From: Micrococcaceae bacterium UBA4005
GTDB taxonomy: Bacteria; Actinomycetota; Actinomycetes; Actinomycetales; Micrococcaceae
Reading direction: 5' to 3'
Length of the DNA stretch: 6,846 bases
NCBI GenBank assembly: GCA_002384315.1
Contig: DGBL01000092.1
Location: forward strand, 1-6,846
The position numbers and the translations under genes were made by a program. Positions 1 to 5,313 of the stretch are shown piece after piece. Position 1 is the first letter of the stretch; the number at the start of each line of letters is the position of its first letter. Below the pieces are notes generated by a model. That model saw nothing but the letters and a program-made list of their open reading frames with translations, was not told the origin of the DNA and did no database searches.

Positions 1-723
1 TACATCGACGAGATCGACAAGATTTCACGCAAGAGCGAGAATCCTTCGATCACCCGCGATGTGTCCGGCGAGGGAGTCCAGCAGGCACTGCTGAAGATCC
101 TTGAAGGCACCGTGGCTTCGGTCCCCCCGCAGGGTGGGCGCAAGCATCCACACCAGGAATTCATCCAGATCGACACCACGAACGTGCTGTTCATCGTCGC
201 CGGTGCGTTCGCCGGGCTGGAAGGCATCATCGGATCCCGGGCTGGACGCAAAGGTATCGGTTTCGGAGCACCGTTAAGCTCGCTGACCAACGAAGAGGTC
301 AGCTACGGGGATGTCATGCCGGAGGATCTGCTCAAATTCGGTTTGATCCCCGAATTCATCGGACGGCTGCCGGTCATCACCACGGTGACGCAGCTTGACC
401 GCCCAGCCCTCATGCAGATCCTCACCACGCCGAAAAACGCGCTGATCAAGCAGTACCAGAAAATGTTCCACCTCGATGGCGTGGAACTCACCTTCGAGCC
501 CAAAGCCCTTGAGGCAATCGCCGACCAGGCGCTGGAACGCGGGACCGGAGCTCGCGGACTGCGCGCGATCATGGAAGAAGTGCTGCTGCCGGTGATGTTC
601 GATCTTCCCAGCAGGGACGATGTCGCGTCGGTGGTCATCACTGAAGACGTCGTGGCAAACAAAGCCGAGCCCACCATGGTCTCCCACGACGTCGTAGCCA
701 AGCGGCGAACCAAGTCAGCCTGA
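1..723 (+). CDS. clpX: ATP-dependent Clp protease ATP-binding subunit ClpX, C-terminal part (5' truncated)
   Basis: Hexameric AAA+ unfoldase that recognises tagged or misfolded cytoplasmic proteins, unfolds them with ATP and threads them into ClpP. The reading frame is open from base 1 and ends at TGA 721-723, giving 240 residues. The N-terminal zinc-binding domain, Walker A and GYVG pore loop lie upstream of the window. Visible motifs (numbered within the fragment): Walker B YIDEIDKI at 1-8; pore-2 region [10 protein letters not shown] at 23-32; RKH loop at 47-49; sensor-1 strand [12 protein letters not shown] at 59-70; the ClpP-docking IGF loop at 86-88; arginine finger R122 in PEFIGRLP; sensor 2 in GARGLR with R185. 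No key residue is missing. A GTG at 61 is internal and not a start, because the Walker B lies upstream of it in the same frame. The next gene follows on the same strand after 66 nt. Identity is certain; only the 5' end is unseen. Confidence 0.97.
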   Translation, partial: YIDEIDKISRKSENPSITRDVSGEGVQQALLKILEGTVASVPPQGGRKHPHQEFIQIDTTNVLFIVAGAFAGLEGIIGSRAGRKGIGFGAPLSSLTNEEVSYGDVMPEDLLKFGLIPEFIGRLPVITTVTQLDRPALMQILTTPKNALIKQYQKMFHLDGVELTFEPKALEAIADQALERGTGARGLRAIMEEVLLPVMFDLPSRDDVASVVITEDVVANKAEPTMVSHDVVAKRRTKSA

Positions 724-782
724 TTGGACGGGCCTCCGGCCAGCTGACATCTCACCAGGCCGGTGTTGCGGCCGCAATCAGG
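719..782 (+). promoter_or_regulatory. Nested inverted repeat filling the clpX-downstream gap and covering the next gene's RBS
   Basis: Three arms are nested symmetrically. CCTGATTG at 719-726 is the perfect complement of CAATCAGG at 775-782; GGCC at 731-734 faces GGCC at 770-773; CCGGCC at 736-741 faces GGCCGG at 758-763, leaving a 16-nt apical loop. The left base includes the clpX stop codon and the right base includes the AGGAG Shine-Dalgarno (780-784) of the following gene. In RNA this could act as a terminator or attenuator after clpX, or could mask the downstream RBS when the gene is read through from clpX. There is no T-tract after the right arm. The pairing is seen directly; any function is inferred. 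Confidence 0.45.
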
Positions 783-789
783 AGAACCA

Positions 790-1404
790 ATGGCTGAAAT
801 CCCGACACCCGAAGCCGAATTTTGGTTTGACCCGGTCTGCCCATTCGCGTGGATTACCTCCCGCTGGATGGACGAGGTAACCCAAGTGCGCGACGTCACT
901 GTCCGCTGGCGGGTGATGAGCCTGTCGGTCCTCAATGAGTGCCGCGATCTGCCCCCGGACTACCAATCGTTGCTCGACGCCGCGTGGGCTCCAGTGCGGG
1001 TCATCATAGCGGCACAGGAACTGCATGGCTCCGAGTACGTCAAACCGCTCTATGACGCCATGGGCACGCGTATCCATAACGGGGGTGAAAAGGACTTGCC
1101 GGAGGTGATCCGCACGTCCCTGGCCGAGGTCGGCCTGCCAGCGGAGCTCGACCGTTTCGGGTCGAACACGGAGTACGACGCCCACCTGCGAGCCTCCCAC
1201 GCCGAGGGAATCAGCCGGGTGGGGGACGAGGTCGGTACGCCCGTGGTGGCATTCAACGGGACGGCATTCTTCGGTCCGGTACTGACCAGCATCCCGCGCG
1301 GGGAGGCAGCCGGAAGGATGTTCGACGGCGCAGTATTGCTGGCCGAATACCCGGGATTCGCGGAGCTGAAACGCTCGCGCCACGCCGACCTCGATTTCCG
1401 CTGA
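790..1404 (+). CDS. DsbA-family / mycothiol-dependent nitroreductase Rv2466c-like protein
   Basis: A 204-residue thioredoxin-fold protein with a helical insertion, matching the length and sequence pattern of the Rv2466c family. Members of that family are cytoplasmic actinobacterial oxidoreductases reported to use mycothiol and to reduce nitro-aromatic prodrugs. [16 protein letters not shown] at 11-26 is the family's active-site block, the [10 protein letters not shown] strand follows at 41-50, GTP with the cis-proline P151 is at 149-151, and [16 protein letters not shown] at 160-175 is a family signature. The usual CPWC is CPFA here (C17, A20), so the resolving cysteine is absent; the only other cysteine is C51. 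No signal peptide is visible. ATG 790 was chosen because AGGAG at 780-784 sits 5 nt upstream; the in-frame GTG at 763 lacks such a site. The gene is co-directional with clpX and converges on valS. The family call is strong; the substrate is unknown. Confidence 0.9.
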   Translation: MAEIPTPEAEFWFDPVCPFAWITSRWMDEVTQVRDVTVRWRVMSLSVLNECRDLPPDYQSLLDAAWAPVRVIIAAQELHGSEYVKPLYDAMGTRIHNGGEKDLPEVIRTSLAEVGLPAELDRFGSNTEYDAHLRASHAEGISRVGDEVGTPVVAFNGTAFFGPVLTSIPRGEAAGRMFDGAVLLAEYPGFAELKRSRHADLDFR

Positions 1405-1440
1405 GGTTCAGCAGCCGGCCCGGGCCCTGAACCTCAGCGG
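1398..1440. terminator. Bidirectional hairpin terminator between converging genes
   Basis: CCGCTGAGGTTCAG (1398-1411) and CTGAACCTCAGCGG (1427-1440) form a perfect 14-bp stem around a 15-nt loop. The loop contains the self-complementary decamer GGCCCGGGCC (1417-1426). The hairpin lies between the ends of the nitroreductase-like gene (+) and valS (-). Its left arm overlaps the last codon and stop of the former, and it ends 6 nt beyond the valS stop. There is no T-tract on either side, as in the U-less hairpins often annotated in actinobacteria. Its position and symmetry suit termination in both directions. Confidence 0.75.
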
Positions 1441-1446
1441 GTAAGA

Positions 1447-4071
1447 CTAGTCGCTGGCAGCCGCGACCAGTTCCACGGCGGAGACCATGATCTCCACGTC
1501 GGCTTCGCTCAGCCGCAATTCCGCTGCGTTGCTGGCTGCCCGCAGGTCCGCTAGTCCGAGTTCAATCTGGGACAATTCCCGCGCCCGAGCGCTGACCACG
1601 GCGCTGGCGACCTCCGTGCGCTGCTTCACCTTGGCCTCGGACTTGGCCTTGCGGACGCCGCCGAGCGCGAGCGCCACCGCGGTCAGTGTCCCGCCGTCGG
1701 CCTGTTCTGGCAGCCAGTCGAGTTCCACTGTGGTCGGCCACGCAGCGGAGTGGACCGATGCGGCGCGCCACCAGCTCCAGACTTCCTCGGTCGCAAAGGG
1801 AATGAACGGAGCGAACATCCGAAGAAGGGTATCCAAAGCAGTGGCCAGCGTCGCGAGCACGGAGGCCTTGCCCTCTTCTCCTGAGGCACCGTAGGCGCGG
1901 TCCTTGACCAGTTCCACATAATCGTCTGTAAAAGTCCAGAAGAATGACTCGGTGAGCTGGAGCGCCCGGGCGTAGTCGTAGCGTTCAAAAGCGGTGGTTG
2001 CCTGTCCCACCACATCGCGCAGCTGCGCGAGGAGGGCCAGGTCCAGCGGACTGGTGATCTGCGCCTGCGCTGCCGGAAGGGTGGAATGCTCGGTTGCCCC
2101 AAGGTTCAGGACGAACTTGGAAGCGTTCAACAGTTTGATCGCCAGACGTCGTCCGATCTTCATCTGCGCAACCTCATAGGCCGTATCAGCCCCCAGCTTC
2201 GCGGACGCGGCCCAGTAGCGCACAGCGTCAGCGCCGAACTGCTCCAGAACGTCGGTGGGCACCACCACGTTGCCCTTGGACTTGGACATCTTCTTCCGGT
2301 CCGGGTCCAGGATCCATCCCGAAAGCGCCGCATGACGCCAGGGGGCGGAATCCTGCAGGGCATCGGCGCGCACTGCACTGGAGAACAGCCAGGTGCGGAT
2401 GATGTCATGGCCCTGGGGGCGCAGATCGAATGGGAAAACCCGGGCGAACAGCTTCTCGTCCCGGGACCAGCCACCGACGATCTGGGGTGTCAGCGAGGAC
2501 GTGGCCCAGGTGTCCAGGACGTCGTTGTCGCCCACAAAGCCGCCAGGCTGGTTTCTGCTTTCCTCCGCATAGCCGGGGGCTGGCTCGGCAGCCGGGTCCA
2601 CCGGGAGCGCATCCAGCGACGGGACAATCGGGTGCTCGTAGTCGGGTTCGCCAGCGGCATCGAGCCGGTACCATACCGGCACGGGCACTCCGAAGAAGCG
2701 CTGTCGGGACACCAGCCAGTCCCCGTTGAGGCCTTCGATCCAGTTTTCGTACCGTGAGCGCATGAACGACGGGTGGAATTCGATCTCGCGGCCGCGCTCG
2801 ATCAGCGCCTCCCGTTTGGCAGCATCGCGCCCGCCGTTGCGGATGTACCACTGTCTGCTTGTGACAACCTCAAGCGGCTTGTCGCCTTTTTCGTAGAAAT
2901 TCACCGGGTGGGTGATGGGTGTCGGTTCACCCTGCAGATCCCCGCTGGCGCGGAGCAGATCCACAATGGTCTCTTTGGCGCTGAAGATTGTTTTTCCTGC
3001 CAGCGCGCGGTAACTGACCTGTCCGCTGGCGCTGGTGATCCATTCGGGCACTTCTGCGCGGATCCGTCCGTCCCGGCCGATCACAGCGCGGGTCGGAAGC
3101 TGGAGTTCACGCCACCAGGTGACATCCGTGAGATCGCCGAAGGTGCAGATCATCGCGATTCCGGTGCCTTTATCCGGTTTGGCGAGCGGGTGCGCCTTGA
3201 TTTCCACCTCAACGCCGAAGAGTGCGGAAGTGACCTTGGTGCCGAAGAGCGGCTGGTAGCGCTGATCGTCCGGGTGGGCGACCAATGCCACGCATGCCGG
3301 GAGGAGTTCCGGACGGGTGGTTTCGATGTCGATCTGGGCACCGTCGGCCGCGTGGAATGCGATGCGATGGTAGGCCCCGGGCTGCTCCCGGTCTTCGACC
3401 TCGGCCTGCGCCACGGCAGTCCTGAAGCTCACATCCCAAAGGGTCGGTGCTTCCGCCAGGTAGGCGTCCCCGCCAGCCAGGTTCTCCAGGAACGCCCGCT
3501 GGGAGACTGAGCGGGAGGTCGAATCGATAGTGCGATAGGTCAGGTTCCAGTCCACGGACAGCCCGAGCGTGCTGAAAAGATCCTCGAAGACCTTCTCGTC
3601 CTCCACCGCCAGCTCTTCGCATAGTTCGATGAACGTCCGGCGCGAGACTGCATCGAAATCGCGGCTGTTTTTCGCGGGTTCGGACGGCGGTGAGTAGTCG
3701 GGGTCATAGGGTACCGACGGGTCGCAGCGCACCCCGTAATAATTCTGCACCCGGCGTTCGGTGGGCAGGCCATTGTCATCCCAGCCCATCGGATAGAAGA
3801 CGTTCATCCCGCGCATCCGCTGGTAACGGGCCATCACATCGGTCTGCGTGTAGGAGAACATATGTCCCACATGCAGGGAGCCTGAGGCCGTCGGAGGCGG
3901 TGTGTCGATGGAATACACCTCGGCGCGGGTAGTGTCCGGGTTGAACCGGTAGGTACCCTGCTGCCGCCAGTGTGCGGTGAGGCGCTGCTCAAGACCCTCC
4001 AGCGCGGGCTTGTCCGGGACGTTGACGGGCAGGTGTGAGGGCGCGTCTGTGCCCTGATGAAGTTCGGCCAT
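1447..4071 (-). CDS. valS: Valine--tRNA ligase, type 2 (archaeal-like)
   Basis: Class I synthetase that activates valine with ATP, charges tRNA-Val and hydrolyses mischarged Thr-tRNA in the cytoplasm. It is 874 residues from ATG 4071. The Rossmann fold carries the HIGH signature as HVGH at 67-70 and the WDDNGLPTE block at 98-106. The CP1 editing domain has ETTRPELLPA at 250-259 and GTGIAMICTFGD at 302-313. NFYEKGDKPLEVVTSRQWYI at 391-410 leads back to the catalytic core; KMSKS is at 594-598; an anticodon-binding helical bundle follows from about 675. The WDDNGLPTERRVQNYYGVRCDPS stretch and the short C-terminus without a long coiled-coil arm mark the type 2 family rather than the usual bacterial type 1. 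ATG 4071 was preferred over ATG 4131, which would add 20 arginine-rich residues and overlap the divergent gene; the upstream SD is only a weak GAAAG. No T-box leader precedes it. Confidence 0.97.
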   Translation of the reverse strand: MAELHQGTDAPSHLPVNVPDKPALEGLEQRLTAHWRQQGTYRFNPDTTRAEVYSIDTPPPTASGSLHVGHMFSYTQTDVMARYQRMRGMNVFYPMGWDDNGLPTERRVQNYYGVRCDPSVPYDPDYSPPSEPAKNSRDFDAVSRRTFIELCEELAVEDEKVFEDLFSTLGLSVDWNLTYRTIDSTSRSVSQRAFLENLAGGDAYLAEAPTLWDVSFRTAVAQAEVEDREQPGAYHRIAFHAADGAQIDIETTRPELLPACVALVAHPDDQRYQPLFGTKVTSALFGVEVEIKAHPLAKPDKGTGIAMICTFGDLTDVTWWRELQLPTRAVIGRDGRIRAEVPEWITSASGQVSYRALAGKTIFSAKETIVDLLRASGDLQGEPTPITHPVNFYEKGDKPLEVVTSRQWYIRNGGRDAAKREALIERGREIEFHPSFMRSRYENWIEGLNGDWLVSRQRFFGVPVPVWYRLDAAGEPDYEHPIVPSLDALPVDPAAEPAPGYAEESRNQPGGFVGDNDVLDTWATSSLTPQIVGGWSRDEKLFARVFPFDLRPQGHDIIRTWLFSSAVRADALQDSAPWRHAALSGWILDPDRKKMSKSKGNVVVPTDVLEQFGADAVRYWAASAKLGADTAYEVAQMKIGRRLAIKLLNASKFVLNLGATEHSTLPAAQAQITSPLDLALLAQLRDVVGQATTAFERYDYARALQLTESFFWTFTDDYVELVKDRAYGASGEEGKASVLATLATALDTLLRMFAPFIPFATEEVWSWWRAASVHSAAWPTTVELDWLPEQADGGTLTAVALALGGVRKAKSEAKVKQRTEVASAVVSARARELSQIELGLADLRAASNAAELRLSEADVEIMVSAVELVAAASD

Positions 4072-4083
4072 GTGCGTTATTCT

Positions 4084-4119
4084 TTCACGCCGCACCGGTA
4101 CCCGTCGTATGGTAGGGCC
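4084..4119 (+). promoter_or_regulatory. Putative promoter of the SDR gene, implying a leaderless mRNA
   Basis: TTCACG (4084-4089), an 18-nt spacer and TATGGT (4108-4113) resemble -35/-10 hexamers of the principal sigma factor. The -10 fits the TAnnnT core. Counting 7 nt downstream puts the transcription start at about 4120, the A of the SDR start codon. There is no usable Shine-Dalgarno upstream of that ATG (AGGG at 4114-4117 is only 2 nt away), which agrees with leaderless translation, common in actinobacteria. Inferred from sequence only. Confidence 0.38.
4109..4114 (-). promoter_or_regulatory. Putative -10 element for valS, overlapping the divergent -10
   Basis: Read on the minus strand, 4114-4109 is TACCAT, also of TAnnnT form. 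It would place a start near 4102 and give valS a 5' UTR of about 30 nt. No good -35 lies at 16-18 nt distance (CCGCTC-like sequence only), so this is a weaker call than the opposite promoter. It is the only TAnnnT-type hexamer I noticed at a suitable distance upstream of valS. Confidence 0.28.
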
Positions 4120-4947
4120 ATGACCAGCCATGAGCGGCCGCCCGCCAACATCGCCAAGCCGACCCTGTCAGTTGTACCGGGCACCCCGTCCGCCCAGCGC
4201 ACCGCGCCGATGCGGGCTGTGGTGACCGGCGCCAGCTCCGGAATCGGAGCGGCCACCGTCCGCGCCCTGCGGGCTGGGGGCTGGGAAGTGTACGCGGTGG
4301 CCCGCCGCGCGCACCGGCTTGCGGAACTGTGCGCGGACACCGGTGCCCACGCCGTCGTCGGCGACGTCACGGACCAGGCGTCAGTGGACGCCCTGGTCCG
4401 CGAGGTCACGGCGGAAGGGGACATACACGCGGTGGTGAACAATGCCGGAGGCGCTTTCGGCGTCGACCCGGTAGCCGGGGCGCAGATAGCGGACTGGGAA
4501 AAGATGTACAACACCAACGTCCTTGGCTCCCTGCGCGTTACGCGCGGATTCCTTCCCTCGCTGCGTGCAGGCGGGCAGGGGAGCGTGCTTTTCCTCACTT
4601 CCACGGCCGCCTACGCCGCCTATGAGGGCGGGGCCGGCTACTGCGGGGCCAAGGCCGCCCAGCAGTCCATGGCGCGTTCCCTGCGCTTGGAGGAAGCGCA
4701 GCACAATGTCCGTGTCCTCGAGGTGGCCCCTGGAATGGTGCACACGGAGGAGTTCTCACTCAACCGTCTTGGCGGCGACAGTGCGGCCGCCAGCAAGGTT
4801 TATGCGGGAGTGGTGAACCCGCTGACTGCAGCGGACATCGCCACCGTCATTGCCTTCGCCCTGAACGCCCCCCACCACGTGAATCTCGACCAGATCGTCG
4901 TCCGGCCGCTTGCGCAGGCCGCGAACCACAAGGTGATCCGGAACTAG
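4120..4947 (+). CDS. SDR family NAD(P)-dependent oxidoreductase (classical short-chain dehydrogenase)
   Basis: Rossmann-fold oxidoreductase of 275 residues; the substrate cannot be read from the sequence. The cofactor glycine motif TGASSGIG is at 36-43. Arginines R62-R63 after the second strand favour NADP(H). The conserved acidic D82 sits in GDVTD, NNAG is at 107-110, and the catalytic tetrad is N133, S161, Y174 and K178 (YCGAK), so the enzyme looks active. The C-terminus ends in NLDQIVVRPLAQAANHKVIRN, without membrane segments. Residues 1-30 are a Pro/Ala/Thr-rich extension before the first beta strand. Starting at the in-frame ATG 4210 would give a normal 245-aa SDR, but no Shine-Dalgarno precedes it. 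ATG 4120 fits a leaderless start. The gene is divergent from valS and upstream of ileS, which has its own promoter and leader. The family is certain; the start is moderately sure. Confidence 0.9.
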   Translation: MTSHERPPANIAKPTLSVVPGTPSAQRTAPMRAVVTGASSGIGAATVRALRAGGWEVYAVARRAHRLAELCADTGAHAVVGDVTDQASVDALVREVTAEGDIHAVVNNAGGAFGVDPVAGAQIADWEKMYNTNVLGSLRVTRGFLPSLRAGGQGSVLFLTSTAAYAAYEGGAGYCGAKAAQQSMARSLRLEEAQHNVRVLEVAPGMVHTEEFSLNRLGGDSAAASKVYAGVVNPLTAADIATVIAFALNAPHHVNLDQIVVRPLAQAANHKVIRN

Positions 4948-4972
4948 TTGTCGGCAGAACGCTTTCGACAAC
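4947..4972. repeat. Inverted repeat just after the SDR stop, overlapping the ileS -35
   Basis: GTTGTCG (4947-4953) and CGACAAC (4966-4972) are perfect 7-bp arms around a 12-nt spacer. The left arm begins on the last base of the SDR stop codon (TAG 4945-4947). The right arm overlaps the proposed ileS -35 (4965-4970). It could be a weak terminator for the SDR transcript or an operator for ileS. The stem is short and has no T-run after it, so neither role is secure. Confidence 0.35.
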
Positions 4973-4994
4973 AATTTGCGGTGCCGGTTACACT
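4965..4994 (+). promoter_or_regulatory. Putative promoter of the T-box leader and ileS
   Basis: TCGACA (4965-4970; one mismatch to TTGACA) is followed after 18 nt by TACACT (4989-4994; TAnnnT core). Transcription would begin near 5001, about 12 nt before the first T-box helix, which is where a T-box promoter should sit. Inferred from sequence and position. Confidence 0.5.
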
Positions 4995-5196
4995 TGCACC
5001 ACAAGCGTTGAACCGGCTATCACCGGCGAGCTTCCGGAAGAACGGCCGAGCAGGCCAGCCCCTTGCAAAAAGGAGCGCTGCCAGCCCAGTAGACCCGGAC
5101 GGGTAGGCCCGTCACAGCTTGGAATCAAGTGGCGGCCTCGGGCGCCGTGGCGACGTTCACCCAAGGTGGGCGCCCACGGGCACGACGGCAGCAAGT

Positions 5197-5264
5197 GAGG
5201 TGGTACCGCGGGTTCCGCTCCGAATAACCAGCAGAGGCTGGTTCCAGGAGCAGGGCACGTCCTC
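5197..5264 (+). promoter_or_regulatory. T-box antisequestrator helix (ileS ON state) with an inserted hairpin
   Basis: GAGG (5197-5200) pairs with CCTC (5261-5264). The UGGUACC bulge (5201-5207) carries the tRNA-binding UGGU, and GCG (5208-5210) pairs with CGT (5258-5260, one G-U). The enclosed segment forms its own stem: GCTCC (5217-5221) with GGAGC (5247-5251), and AACCAGC (5226-5232) with GCTGGTT (5237-5243) around an AGAG loop. Uncharged tRNA would stabilise this fold and keep 5258-5264 away from the ileS ribosome-binding site. Pairing was worked out by eye. Confidence 0.7.
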
Positions 5265-5308
5265 GCAGAGTCAACACCACACCTTGTCACTACGTTGTTT
5301 TCAGGATG
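5258..5308 (+). promoter_or_regulatory. Sequestrator of the ileS Shine-Dalgarno (OFF state)
   Basis: CGTCCT (5258-5263) can pair with AGGATG (5303-5308), six pairs with one G-U. This hides the AGGA Shine-Dalgarno (5303-5306) that lies 7 nt upstream of the ileS ATG (5314). The same left strand is needed for the antisequestrator, so the two folds exclude each other. With charged tRNA-Ile bound, or none, this fold would limit ileS translation. Inferred from complementarity. Confidence 0.6.
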
Positions 5309-5313
5309 GGCCG

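Larger units (their letters stand above)
5002..5308 (+). ncRNA. ileS T-box riboswitch, translational type with ultrashort Stem I (isoleucine)
   Basis: This cis-acting leader reads the charging state of tRNA-Ile and controls ileS translation. In order: Stem I is CCGG (5013-5016), loop CUAUCA, CCGG (5023-5026), with specifier codon AUC at 5019-5021. GGCC-GAGCA-GGCC hairpin is at 5044-5056. A region bounded by GCTG (5077-5080) and CAGC (5115-5118) contains AGTAGA (5088-5093) and the perfect hairpin GACGGG-TAGG-CCCGTC (5098-5113). A palindrome GTGGGCGCCCAC at 5166-5177 is a Stem III candidate. Then comes the T-box AGGTGGTACCGCG (5198-5210). The UGGU at 5201-5204 would pair with the ACCA end of uncharged tRNA-Ile. 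No hairpin plus T-run precedes the gene, so control should be at translation, as described for actinobacterial ileS leaders (Sherwood et al., 2015). The T-box core and codon are seen directly; the exact helix assignment between 5027 and 5190 is approximate. Confidence 0.93.

Noticed and set aside
763..789. GTG 763 as an earlier start for the nitroreductase-like gene
   Set aside because: It would add 9 residues encoded inside the hairpin and RBS region, has no Shine-Dalgarno, and the family N-terminus aligns better from ATG 790.
2773..3510. Long plus-strand open frames opposite valS (also 2086-2757)
   Set aside because: They are mirror frames of a GC-rich gene with clear synthetase motifs on the other strand, show no domain of their own and no RBS.
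4072..4131. ATG 4131 as the valS start
   Set aside because: It adds 20 Arg-rich residues with no family resemblance and overlaps the SDR start and the proposed promoters.
5067..5080. AAAAAGGAG purine run in the leader as an RBS for a small leader peptide
   Set aside because: No ATG, GTG or TTG at suitable distance opens a meaningful frame; the run lies in a linker between T-box helices.
5211..5251. Leader hairpin as an intrinsic transcription terminator
   Set aside because: No T-run follows the 5217-5251 stem; the TTGTTTT at 5294-5300 is about 45 nt away and directly precedes the SD, so translational control is the better reading.
5306..5308. ATG 5306 as an ileS start
   Set aside because: Its frame does not encode IleS, and it overlaps the Shine-Dalgarno used by ATG 5314.
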